This document shows, piece after piece, positions 9,860-17,705 of a stretch of 64,000 nt of DNA. How positions within the stretch are numbered: the first letter of the stretch is position 1; every line of letters starts with the position of its first letter. A program made the position numbers and the translations under genes. Under the pieces are notes generated by a model. The model was not told where the DNA came from. It did no database searches and saw only the letters and a list, made by a program, of their open reading frames with translations. Source of the stretch: Aquificota bacterium (GTDB taxonomy: Bacteria > Aquificota > Aquificia > Desulfurobacteriales > DQVG01); assembly GCA_027002265.1 (NCBI GenBank), contig JAMOTM010000055.1, positions 43,677 to 107,676 of the forward strand, in the 5' to 3' direction.

Positions 9860-9877
9860 ATTTAAGTAAAAAGTAAT

Positions 9878-10228
9878 ATGAAGTATTTAAAAAATTCTTT
9901 TGTGTTTCTTATTTCCTTTATTTTTACAGTTTTTGTTGTATATAAGTTTATACTTATACAATTTTATTTGCCTTCTTTGAATATAAAACCTAAATATAAT
10001 TTTATTTTCTTTAAAGTTAGTGGCACTATAAAAGATAAAATAAAAAACTACAACTTAAGTTTTTATGCAAAGGTTTTAAAACTTAATAAGGAAAATAAAA
10101 TTATTTTGGAAAATTTTACTTGCTTTGCTAATAATACCTTTAAGATATCTTCAAAAAAAGCTATTATTTTAAATGGAAGCTTTATAAATATGAAAAAAAT
10201 AAAAACTCAGATAAATATAAAAAGGTAG
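9878..10228 (+). CDS. LptC-like single-pass membrane protein, short
   Basis: 116 residues: an N-terminal membrane helix (about residues 7-26) and a periplasmic part with the LptC/LptA/OstA alternating pattern (YNLSFYAKVLKLNKENK, ILENFTCFA, ISSKKAIILNGSF). LptC links the LptB2FG transporter to the periplasmic LptA bridge. Typical LptC is about 180-200 residues, so this would be a minimal one-repeat version. lptA and lptB sit 19 kb away at 28675-29785 with no lptC next to them, which makes this a reasonable LptC candidate. The assignment rests on pattern and context, not on strong identity. Confidence 0.5.
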   Translation: MKYLKNSFVFLISFIFTVFVVYKFILIQFYLPSLNIKPKYNFIFFKVSGTIKDKIKNYNLSFYAKVLKLNKENKIILENFTCFANNTFKISSKKAIILNGSFINMKKIKTQINIKR

Positions 10229-10245
10229 AGCCCAAAGCTCTACCT
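10223..10245. terminator. Shared palindromic terminator between convergent genes
   Basis: Perfect 9-bp inverted repeat AGGTAGAGC / GCTCTACCT with loop CCAAA. The TAG stop of the lptC-like gene (10226-10228) and the TAG stop of pycA (10242-10240, minus strand) lie symmetrically in the two arms. A T-rich run follows the stem only on the minus strand, so it should stop pycA transcription best. Confidence 0.75.
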
Positions 10246-11676
10246 GACTCCGTGATAAGCTGCAACCGCAGCTGCAATGGCAAGTGCGATGCTTTCAGGA
10301 TCTTTTTTTGGTTTAAACTTAAAATCTTTCAATTTTTTATCTACAAAAGAAGTATCAAAATTAGCCGTAATAAAATCTGGATCTTCTAAAATAGCTTTGA
10401 AAAAAGGTATAGTTGTGGGAACTCCCCGAATTACAAATTCGTCTAAAGCTCTTAAACTTCTATTTATAGTTTCATCCCAAGTTCTACCCCAAACTATAAG
10501 CTTAGAAATCAAAGAATCATAATAGGGAGGGATTTTATAACCTTTATATACAATTCCATCAATTCTTACCCCAGGTCCTCCGGGAGAGTAATAAGCTGTA
10601 ACTATACCCGGCTTAGGAATAAAGTTATGGGCCGGATCTTCACAGGTTATTCTAAACTGGAAAGAATATCCTCTTAACTCAACATCTTTTTGTGAAAAAG
10701 ATAAGGTTCTTCCAGCTGCAATTCTAATCATTTCTTTAACTATATCTATACCAGTTACTTGTTCTGTTATAGTATGTTCTACTTGAAGACGAGGATTTAC
10801 TTCCATAAAATAAAAATTTCCATATTTATCCATTAAGAATTCCCAAGTACCTACATTGTCATATTCAATTTCTTTTGCAACTTTAACGCATAATTTTCCA
10901 AGTTTTTCTCTTTGCCTTTTTGTTAAAACTGGACATGGTGCAATTTCAAGAATCTTTTGATGGCGTCTTTGTAAAGAACAATCTCTTTCTCCAAGATGAA
11001 CAACATTTCCATGTTTATCGGCTACAATTTGAATTTCTATATGTTTAGGATTTTCAATATATTTTTCTATAAATACTTCTGGACTTCCAAAGGCAAGTTC
11101 AGCTTCTTCTCGAGCCATTTTGTAATATTTTCTTACTTCCTCTTCTGTTCTTGCTATTCTTAATCCTCTTCCTCCTCCACCACAAGCAGCTTTTATCATG
11201 ACAGGAAAACCAATTTTTTTTGCTATTTTTACAGCATCTTCCTCATTTTCTACAGGACCATCACTACCTTCTGCAACTGGTACTCCAAGTTCTTTCATCA
11301 ATTTTCTTGCTTGAATTTTATTTCCAAAAAGCTCTAAAAATTTAGGAGAAGGGCCAATAAAAGTTATTCCATGCTTTTGACAGTATCTTGCAAATTCAGA
11401 ATTTTCCGATAAAAATCCATATCCTGGATGAATAGCATCTGCTCCTACTCTTTTTGCAAGTTCAACAATTTGATAATAATTAAGATATGCCTTAACTGGA
11501 TCTCCATGAATTAGATATGCTTCGTCAGCTTTCTTTACATGAAGAGCTTGAGCATCTGCTTCAGAATATATAGCTACAGTTCTTATTCCAAGTTCTTTGC
11601 AAGCTCTTATAATACGCGTAGCACATTCACTTCTATTTGCTACTAAAACTTTTTTAAAGGGTGCTTTTTTAAGCAT
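10240..11676 (-). CDS. pycA: Biotin carboxylase-type subunit (pyruvate carboxylase subunit A family)
   Basis: 478 residues. Biotin-carboxylase fold: KVLVANRSECATRIIRAC, HPGYGFLSENSEFA, ATP-grasp loop KAACGGGGRGLRIA, KYIENPKHIEIQ, GERDCSLQRRHQKILE and EVNPRLQVEHTITEQ. The enzyme carboxylates biotin with bicarbonate and ATP, feeding a separate carboxyltransferase/BCCP subunit. The same family includes the small subunit of 2-oxoglutarate carboxylase (CfiB) and AccC; sequence favours PycA/CfiB, and without the partner gene in the window the acceptor substrate cannot be fixed. AAGGAGG lies upstream of the ATG. With malate dehydrogenase and fumarase at 54-57 kb it fits reductive C4 metabolism. Confidence 0.88.
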   Translation of the reverse strand: MLKKAPFKKVLVANRSECATRIIRACKELGIRTVAIYSEADAQALHVKKADEAYLIHGDPVKAYLNYYQIVELAKRVGADAIHPGYGFLSENSEFARYCQKHGITFIGPSPKFLELFGNKIQARKLMKELGVPVAEGSDGPVENEEDAVKIAKKIGFPVMIKAACGGGGRGLRIARTEEEVRKYYKMAREEAELAFGSPEVFIEKYIENPKHIEIQIVADKHGNVVHLGERDCSLQRRHQKILEIAPCPVLTKRQREKLGKLCVKVAKEIEYDNVGTWEFLMDKYGNFYFMEVNPRLQVEHTITEQVTGIDIVKEMIRIAAGRTLSFSQKDVELRGYSFQFRITCEDPAHNFIPKPGIVTAYYSPGGPGVRIDGIVYKGYKIPPYYDSLISKLIVWGRTWDETINRSLRALDEFVIRGVPTTIPFFKAILEDPDFITANFDTSFVDKKLKDFKFKPKKDPESIALAIAAAVAAYHGVR

Positions 11677-11885
11677 TGATTAATATAACCTCCTTATAAA
11701 GTGTAAAAAAGTAAATGAAAACTTAAGTTTTAATAGTATTCTATCAAATCTTTTTAGAATAATTTTATTTGAAAATTTATAGAAGAAGATTTGCATTTAA
11801 AAATTTTATTTATAAGGCGTTGGTCTGAATTATTTAATTTAGCAAAAATGATAGGGAAATTTAAGAGGAATTAAATTGGAAAGTT

Positions 11886-11905
11886 AAGGGGGAAAAATCC
11901 CCCTT
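11886..11905 (-). terminator. Terminator of the cyd operon
   Basis: Inverted repeat AAGGGGGA / TCCCCCTT with an AAAA loop, directly after the last small gene of the minus-strand cyd cluster. It also faces the pycA promoter region (11677-11885), where nothing else is coded. Confidence 0.7.
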
Positions 11906-11911
11906 TAAAAC

Positions 11912-12010
11912 TTATAGCATTCCAACAGAAGTTATAAATAGAACAATTAAGTAACAAATAAATACAGCTATCATAACCTTTAATAAAGTTGTATCTTTAA
12001 CTTCACTCAT
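11912..12010 (-). CDS. Small single-pass membrane protein in cyd operon (32 aa)
   Basis: A 99-bp ORF with an excellent ribosome binding site (GGAGGAATAAA before the ATG). The product begins MSEVKDTTLLKVMIAV and continues as one hydrophobic helix ending in SVGML. It starts 1 nt after the stop of the preceding small gene and is followed by the operon terminator. I do not recognise the family. Position suggests a small accessory subunit or assembly helper of the bd oxidase (inference). Confidence 0.65.
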   Translation of the reverse strand: MSEVKDTTLLKVMIAVFICYLIVLFITSVGML

Positions 12011-12011
12011 T

Positions 12012-12197
12012 TTATTCCTCCAAAATTTTCTTTGAGTGACTTATTAAGTATCCTGCTATGCCTTTTAAAGTAAGCATGATTCCTAAAGCTAAACATAATT
12101 TAAAAAAATAAGATTTTCCCAAAGATTTTAAAAGGAAAGCCAATATAAAAAAAAGGGCCCCTAGAATAAGGAGCCCTATATAAAACTTTTTATTCAT
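12012..12197 (-). CDS. Small two-helix membrane protein in cyd operon
   Basis: 61 residues with two hydrophobic segments (GLLILGALFFILAFLL and LCLALGIMLTLKGIAGYLI). An upstream TTG at 12209 is in frame, but AGGGG just before the ATG at 12197 decides for the ATG. Its start overlaps the CydX-like gene by 8 nt (ATGAATAA), so translation is coupled. No family recognised; a role with cytochrome bd is inferred only from the operon. Confidence 0.7.
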   Translation of the reverse strand: MNKKFYIGLLILGALFFILAFLLKSLGKSYFFKLCLALGIMLTLKGIAGYLISHSKKILEE

Positions 12198-12282
12198 TTT
12201 TCCCCTCAAGTTTTGAATAAGCTAATTTATATGTAACGTAGCATACAAAAATAAACCAAAGAATTGCTATTATTAACCACAT
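12190..12282 (-). CDS. CydX-like small subunit of cytochrome bd
   Basis: A 30-residue product starting MWLIIAILWFIFVCYV and ending KLEGKNE: a single membrane helix with the initial Met-Trp typical of CydX-type peptides. It has a strong GGAGG site and lies 16 nt downstream of cydB, exactly where cydX/cbdX genes are found. CydX stabilises the haem-bearing CydAB complex in the inner membrane. The sequence is too short for a firm assignment; position and length carry the call. Confidence 0.7.
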   Translation of the reverse strand: MWLIIAILWFIFVCYVTYKLAYSKLEGKNE

Positions 12283-12298
12283 TTTCTTTTAACCTCCA

Positions 12299-13501
12299 TT
12301 AATAAGCTTCAGCATCAGGTTCTGCTTTAAGTTCTTTTTCAAGTTCTTCAACAGAAATCTTATAAAGGAACATTTTGTATACCCAAGTTTGGTAAGCAAT
12401 AACAATCGGTACAAAGATTAAAGCTGCTAGAAGCATAACTGTTAAAGTTAACGTGCTTGCAGAGCCATTGTATACGGTAATACTATGCTCTATTCCTATT
12501 GAAGAAGGTACTAAAAGGGGATATGCTCCAAAAGCCCCTGCAAGTGTTCCTAATGCTGCAATTAAAGCGGTATCAGCAAAAGCACATTTTCCATTTCTAG
12601 TAGAAATATGTCTATAAAAGAGTAAGGTGCAGATAATAGCTAAAACAATAAGTATGGTTTGAATAGTTGGAAATCTAAATAGTGCATGCACAATGGTATT
12701 TCCATGAATATAAGGTTTTAAAGATTCAAGTAAGTTATTTGGTAAAGCTAAATAAGAGAGTTTTGAAGGATCGCCAATTTTGAAGCTAATTCCATATCCT
12801 ACAATTGCACAAAGTATGAAAAGAACTATAAAAGGTAAAATAAGTTTTTTTGCTATATTTATTGCTCTATCTACAAGCTTTCCCTCTACTTTCCATACAA
12901 GCCAAGAAACTCCATGTAAGATGAAAAAGATAAATCCGGCAATTCCAATTAAAAGCCCGTAAAATCCATGTTGAGTAAATGGATTAATAAGATTTAAAAA
13001 GTTAATAGGAAACTTTTCTGTATAAACAAATCCACTTAAATAATCTCCATAAATTGCACTATTTATAATTGGCAATCCTCCAAGAACATTACCAATAGCT
13101 ACACCTATTAAAAGTGCTGGAAGAGCGCTTCCTATAAATAAGGCTTTATCCCAAAAGTTTCTCCATCCTGGACTAGGTTCTTTACTTCTAAATTCAAAGG
13201 CGCAGGCTCTAAAAATTAAACAAACTAAAACTATAAATAAAGCTATATATAATCCACTAAAGAGAGCAGCGTAAGCTTCTGGGAAGGCTGCAAATACAGC
13301 AGCTCCGGCTGTAATTAGCCAAACTTCGTTTCCATCCCAAACGGGTCCAACAGAGTTTAATAAAACTCTTTTTTCAATGTCATTTTTAGGAATAAAACCA
13401 TATAAGATACCAACCCCAAAATCAAATCCATCTGTAATTAAATATGCAATAAGTAAAACACCTATAAGAATAAACCATATGGTCTGAAGATCAAAATTCA
13501 T
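12299..13501 (-). CDS. cydB: Cytochrome bd ubiquinol/menaquinol oxidase subunit II
   Basis: 400 residues, polytopic. The CydB signature is clear at the start (ITDGFDFGVGILYGF, then GPVWDGNEVWLITAGAAVFAAFPEAY). CydB pairs with CydA in the inner membrane; the complex reduces O2 with quinol electrons and, in anaerobes, mainly protects against oxygen. It lies 16 nt after cydA. The quinone is probably menaquinone, since mqnE is present. Confidence 0.96.
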   Translation of the reverse strand: MNFDLQTIWFILIGVLLIAYLITDGFDFGVGILYGFIPKNDIEKRVLLNSVGPVWDGNEVWLITAGAAVFAAFPEAYAALFSGLYIALFIVLVCLIFRACAFEFRSKEPSPGWRNFWDKALFIGSALPALLIGVAIGNVLGGLPIINSAIYGDYLSGFVYTEKFPINFLNLINPFTQHGFYGLLIGIAGFIFFILHGVSWLVWKVEGKLVDRAINIAKKLILPFIVLFILCAIVGYGISFKIGDPSKLSYLALPNNLLESLKPYIHGNTIVHALFRFPTIQTILIVLAIICTLLFYRHISTRNGKCAFADTALIAALGTLAGAFGAYPLLVPSSIGIEHSITVYNGSASTLTLTVMLLAALIFVPIVIAYQTWVYKMFLYKISVEELEKELKAEPDAEAY

Positions 13502-13517
13502 TTTCTCTACCTCCTAA

Positions 13518-14906
13518 TTAATAACTCTCTTTTTCATCAGCTTGAGGTACTTTAGATGCATATTTTGCAAGTAGATAAAAATCTGCAATTGCAAGTCCAG
13601 TAAAGATTACTAGGAAAACTATATAACTTATTAAAACTTCAACAGAAGTAAGTTTAGATACAGCTTCTGCAGTTTTTAAAGCTACACTATTTGGATCTTG
13701 CCAGTTAGCTGGATATACTATCCAAGGTTGTCTTCCTACTTCTGCAAACGCCCATCCAAACCAAGAAGCTATATACGGAAGTGGGATAGAGATAATTGCT
13801 AATTTTAAAAACCAGTGGCAGTTTTCTAAGTCCTTATACTTAAGTAGTGCAAGTAAGAATAAAAGTACAAAGAATGAACCTAAAAATACCATTATATGGA
13901 AAGACCAATAAGTAAGATTTACAGGGGGAATATAGTTTCCAGGTCCCCAAATTTTTTCAAATTTCTTTTGTAAATCTTTTAATCCTTCAACTTTTGCATT
14001 TGGATCCGTATATAACATAAGACTTAAAAGTCCTGGAATAGTTGGAATTTCAAATACATTTTTTTGAGCTTTTTCATCAGCCCAAGCTGCTAAAGAAATA
14101 GTAGGTCCTTTTTGAGTTTCCCAAAGAGCTTCTGCGGCAGCAATTTTTGTAGGTTGAACTTTAGCTATTTCTACAGTATGCATGTGTCCTATGATAAGTT
14201 CTCCCAGAGAAGAAATGAGACCAAAAATAATTGCAATGTAAGCAGATTTTTTAAACATTTCAACTGCATTTTTCTTAAGTAGATGGTAAGCACTTACACC
14301 TAATACAAAAATTGCAGATAGAATAAATCCGGCTGTAATGGTATGCATAAATTTTGTATCTGCTACTGGATTTAAGATAATATCAAAGAAATTTGTTAAA
14401 ACTGCTTTTTTTCCAGCAGGTCCTACTGCAAGTTTTGCTCCAACTGGATGTTGCATCCAACCATTAGCTACTAAAATCCAGAATGCAGAAATATTACTAC
14501 CAATTGCAACAAGCCATGCCGAGAGTGTATGAATTTTTTTAGGAACTCTATCCCATCCAAAAAGTAAAACCCCCATAAAGATAGATTCTAAGAAGAAAGC
14601 CATGAGTCCTTCAAAGGCTAAGGGTGCTCCAAAAATATCTCCTACGAATCTGGAGTATACGGACCAGTTCATACCAAATTCAAATTCATGAACAATACCT
14701 GTTGCAACTCCAAGTGCAAAGTTTATAGCAAAAAGTTTAGTCCAAAACTTAGCCATACGTTTATAAATTTCTTTTCCAGTTTTGTAATAAAGCGTAACCA
14801 TAATAGCTACTAAAACGGACATACCTAATGTCATTGGAACAAAAATAAAATGGAAAAAGGCAGTCATTGCAAATTGAAGTCTTGAAAGAGTTACGACCAA
14901 ATCCAT
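13518..14906 (-). CDS. cydA: Cytochrome bd oxidase subunit I
   Basis: 462 residues. His19 (FFHFIFVPM) matches the haem b595 ligand; FGMNWSVYSRFVGDIFG and EGLMAFFLESIFMG carry the conserved proton-path glutamates; GRQPWIVYP follows the quinol-binding region. The protein is shorter than E. coli CydA, consistent with a short Q-loop. Reduces O2 to water at the inner membrane using quinol. Upstream AAGGAGGATAAAG is a strong ribosome binding site. First gene of a five-gene minus-strand operon. Confidence 0.97.
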   Translation of the reverse strand: MDLVVTLSRLQFAMTAFFHFIFVPMTLGMSVLVAIMVTLYYKTGKEIYKRMAKFWTKLFAINFALGVATGIVHEFEFGMNWSVYSRFVGDIFGAPLAFEGLMAFFLESIFMGVLLFGWDRVPKKIHTLSAWLVAIGSNISAFWILVANGWMQHPVGAKLAVGPAGKKAVLTNFFDIILNPVADTKFMHTITAGFILSAIFVLGVSAYHLLKKNAVEMFKKSAYIAIIFGLISSLGELIIGHMHTVEIAKVQPTKIAAAEALWETQKGPTISLAAWADEKAQKNVFEIPTIPGLLSLMLYTDPNAKVEGLKDLQKKFEKIWGPGNYIPPVNLTYWSFHIMVFLGSFFVLLFLLALLKYKDLENCHWFLKLAIISIPLPYIASWFGWAFAEVGRQPWIVYPANWQDPNSVALKTAEAVSKLTSVEVLISYIVFLVIFTGLAIADFYLLAKYASKVPQADEKESY

Positions 14907-15166
14907 CTTTATCCTCCTTGAAAGTAATATTCGTTTAAAATTAATTTTTAATTTTTAAATTATTTTAATAAATCTTTGTTTGAATTTTAAGAGGAAAAAG
15001 TTAATAAATTTTTTATATTTGTTAATTTTGTAATCACAATATAAGAATTAAATAATTTGTATATAGCGTATTGTTACTATTTAAATAAAAATCAAATAAA
15101 ATTAAATTTTTTTTGATAAAATTAAATTTAAATCAAAATATAGAAAAATAAAGAGGGTAATTAATT
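14907..15166. promoter_or_regulatory. Divergent control region between cydA and the diguanylate cyclase gene
   Basis: 260 nt, over 80% A+T, no gene. TTGT-AATC-ACAA at 15028-15039 has the spaced half-sites of a CRP/FNR-family operator and would suit oxygen control of cydA, but this is weak evidence. Nearer the cyclase start, TTTTGAT and ATCAAAA around 15110-15140 form a second inverted repeat. AGAGGG precedes the ATG at 15167. Confidence 0.35.
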
Positions 15167-16366
15167 ATGAATAAAGTTTTTGAAAGTCACGAATGCCCTA
15201 ATATGGAGCATTGTAATTTTACTTTTTTAGTTAAACATGAAGAATTGAAAAGAATGTTGTATTTTGTTTTTTGTAAGGCTAATTATGAAAAGTGTACTCG
15301 TTACCAACGGAAACTAAAAGAGGGTAAAGTTCCAGAAGATTTATGGCCTCTTGAAATGGTATCCACTTCGGAAGTTTTAAAAAATTTAGACATAGATATT
15401 AAAAAAGAAATAGAACAGTGTCATAATCTTTATAAAGAATTTCGTGAATCTTGTGAGTTTAAAAAAGCTTTAATGGACGTTTTTTCATCTTTAAAGAAAA
15501 AGTTAACAAATTATTATGTTAATTTTATTTTCTTTTTTAGAAAATATTATAATGAGATTTTTCTTAATAATAATTCCTTGGAATTTTTTATAGAAATAGC
15601 TTATGAATATGTGAAAAAGGGAGTGGATGACTCCCTTTTTGATTCATCTTTTTTCCTTTTTGTTGCAAAATTAGAAGAGGAATTTTTAAATTTTTTAAAA
15701 TATGTCTTAAAAACAGAGGAATATACAAAACCTTTAATGAGTTTTCAAAAAATAAATACTTTAGCTTTAATGTTTATAAAAAAAAATATAAAACTCATTG
15801 AAGAGCTTAAACTTCTTTATGAGTCTAGAAAAACTTTACTAGAAATTAAAGATGAACTTTATATAGATCCTCTTACTAAAGTCTATAATCGAAAGTTCTT
15901 AAATACATTTTTAAATAATATTTTAGATGGTTATAATTTTATGCTTATTTTGGACATAGATTACTTTAAAAAGATAAATGATACTTACGGTCATGATGTT
16001 GGAGATATGGCTTTAAAAGAGCTTTGTAAAATTTTGAAAAAAGAGCTTCGTCAAAATGACATAATTATAAGATATGGAGGAGAAGAATTTTTAATATTTT
16101 TACAAATTCCAGAAGATGATATAAATATTGCAAAAAAAGTGGCAGAAAGATTAAGAAAGGCTATAGAGAAACATTCTTTTAAAGCTAAAAATAAAGAAAT
16201 TAAATTCACTGTATCTATGGGATTAACAAAAATAAATACTTCTCTTTCTTTTGAAGATATATTTAAACAGGCTGACGAGGCTTTATATAAAGCTAAAAAA
16301 GCTGGTAGAAATCGGGTTATTGCATTTGAGGAAATTAAAAAGGAAGAAAACACTATTAAAGCTTAA
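15167..16366 (+). CDS. Diguanylate cyclase with Cys-rich N-terminal region
   Basis: 399 residues. The C-terminal GGDEF domain (about 232-390) has DPLTKVYNRKFL, DIDYFKKINDTYGHDVGD, active-site GGEEF at 304-308 and an inhibitory I-site R295-x-x-D298, so c-di-GMP synthesis with product inhibition is expected. The N-terminus holds four cysteines (C10, C16, C36, C43) in a C-x5-C ... C-x6-C layout, possibly a metal or Fe-S binding sensor, followed by a helical linker (about 85-230). No membrane helix, so a soluble sensor. Divergent from the cyd operon; the 3' end overlaps the next gene by 11 nt tail to tail. Confidence 0.9.
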   Translation: MNKVFESHECPNMEHCNFTFLVKHEELKRMLYFVFCKANYEKCTRYQRKLKEGKVPEDLWPLEMVSTSEVLKNLDIDIKKEIEQCHNLYKEFRESCEFKKALMDVFSSLKKKLTNYYVNFIFFFRKYYNEIFLNNNSLEFFIEIAYEYVKKGVDDSLFDSSFFLFVAKLEEEFLNFLKYVLKTEEYTKPLMSFQKINTLALMFIKKNIKLIEELKLLYESRKTLLEIKDELYIDPLTKVYNRKFLNTFLNNILDGYNFMLILDIDYFKKINDTYGHDVGDMALKELCKILKKELRQNDIIIRYGGEEFLIFLQIPEDDINIAKKVAERLRKAIEKHSFKAKNKEIKFTVSMGLTKINTSLSFEDIFKQADEALYKAKKAGRNRVIAFEEIKKEENTIKA

Positions 16367-17201
16367 GTTTTTTATAACTTTTTTCAATTTCATAATAATT
16401 TTTTAATCTTTTAAAAAGTTTATCATCAAATTTTTGTAAAGTTCCAAAAGCACCTATAGACATTGCACATATAGTATCGGGATCACCTTTAAAATTTGAG
16501 GATATTTTTAAACATTCAAAAATATCTTTTGCCTTCATTATAGAGTAAAATACACATTTTATCGTATCTACAATATAAGGAGAAGATTTTATTTTATTCT
16601 GGGAAACTTTATAAAAAGATTTGGAAAAAATATCTTTATATTCTATAAAATAATCTTTGTAAGGTTTTTTATAGATTTTACATAAAAATAAAATTTTATT
16701 TTTTAGTGTATTTAAAGCCTTAATCTTATCTTTGTATATTATTAAAGAATGTATAAATTCTACATATAAATCACATCCAAAATATACTTTTGGATGAGAA
16801 TGAGTCAGCGAGCTTTGCAAATGATTTATTTTAGATCTATATTTTAAAGAGCTTTTAAAAAATAAAAAAGATATAGGTAGGCTTCGCATAACTGAACCAT
16901 TTCCGCAATTAAACTCTTTATCTAAACCCTTTTTTCTTAAAAAAGCTTTATAAGTGGTTTTACCGTACTTGTAAGGAATTTTAAAAGGGGTATATGTTCC
17001 TTTTTTAAAATATTTTTCAAAATTTCTCTTTAATTTTTTTAAAAATAAAAATTTATTATTTCTTGTATTTTGATAAGTATCCAAAAGAAGTAAAGTTAAT
17101 GAAGTATCATCTGTCCATAGAGATGGATTTAACGGATTTTCTCCATAGGCATCTCCAAAAGCAAAGGCTTTGAGAGAATTTATAAGGATCTTTTTTAACA
17201 T
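16356..17201 (-). CDS. ADP-ribosylglycohydrolase family protein (DraG-like)
   Basis: 281 residues. Metal-binding motifs of the family are in place: TDDT at 30-33, GNGSVMR at 100-106 and GDPDT at 239-243. Such enzymes remove ADP-ribose from proteins or nucleic acids, or act on related ADP-ribose compounds. No dinitrogenase-reductase ADP-ribosyltransferase or other writer gene is adjacent, so the substrate is unknown. Rich in Lys/Phe/Tyr like its neighbours. Its ribosome binding site is weak. Confidence 0.85.
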   Translation of the reverse strand: MLKKILINSLKAFAFGDAYGENPLNPSLWTDDTSLTLLLLDTYQNTRNNKFLFLKKLKRNFEKYFKKGTYTPFKIPYKYGKTTYKAFLRKKGLDKEFNCGNGSVMRSLPISFLFFKSSLKYRSKINHLQSSLTHSHPKVYFGCDLYVEFIHSLIIYKDKIKALNTLKNKILFLCKIYKKPYKDYFIEYKDIFSKSFYKVSQNKIKSSPYIVDTIKCVFYSIMKAKDIFECLKISSNFKGDPDTICAMSIGAFGTLQKFDDKLFKRLKNYYEIEKSYKKLKL

Positions 17202-17254
17202 TATTCTTTCAAAAATTGTTAAATTAACAAATTTTTTCTTTTATAATAAAAGGA

Positions 17255-17271
17255 GGGGGCTTTTTGCCCCC
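17255..17271 (-). terminator. Terminator of the superoxide reductase gene
   Basis: GGGGGC / GCCCCC stem with a 5-nt loop just past the stop codon of the superoxide reductase gene, followed on the minus strand by a T-rich run. Confidence 0.85.
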
Positions 17272-17279
17272 CCTATATT

Positions 17280-17612
17280 TTATTCTACTTTTACTTCTAC
17301 TTCTTCACTATGCCAAAGTCCATGAAGATTACAATATGCTAAAGCAGAAAGTTTAGCATCTTTTTCTAGTTTCACTGTAAATGTAACAATCGGCAAAGCA
17401 TTATTTGCATCAAAATCAGCTTTAGCTACTTCTACTTCATCAGCCCAAAGAGATACCCATTTTATATAATGTTCAGTTGTTTGTGGATGAGGAACTTCCT
17501 TTCCTACGATAACTTTCACTTCAAATGGTTCTCCTTTTTTAACTGTGGAAGGTGCTTCTATAACAGGTGTATGTTTCTTTTTGGTTTCTTCATTTGGAAA
17601 ATGAACTTTCAT
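17280..17612 (-). CDS. Class II superoxide reductase (neelaredoxin type)
   Basis: 110 residues, one domain without the desulforedoxin Fe(Cys)4 part. The Fe(His)4(Cys) centre is complete: H14, H42, H48, H97 and C94 (YCNLHGLW). It reduces superoxide to hydrogen peroxide without producing O2, typical of anaerobes, normally with rubredoxin as donor. The usual EKHxP motif reads KKHTP here: the lysine (K13) is kept but the glutamate that caps the ferric iron is a lysine. Monocistronic, with GGAGG site and its own terminator. Confidence 0.93.
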   Translation of the reverse strand: MKVHFPNEETKKKHTPVIEAPSTVKKGEPFEVKVIVGKEVPHPQTTEHYIKWVSLWADEVEVAKADFDANNALPIVTFTVKLEKDAKLSALAYCNLHGLWHSEEVEVKVE

Positions 17613-17705
17613 AGTATTCCTCCTTAAATAATATTAACTTGTATTTGGTTACTATATAATATATTAATAAAATAATTAAAAGTCAAGAAAACTTTGTTCA
17701 ATAAT

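Noticed and set aside
15020-15045. Firm FNR operator for cydA
   Set aside because: TTGT-N4-ACAA is only half of the consensus and such strings arise easily in an 80% AT region; kept only as a weak hint in the control-region entry.
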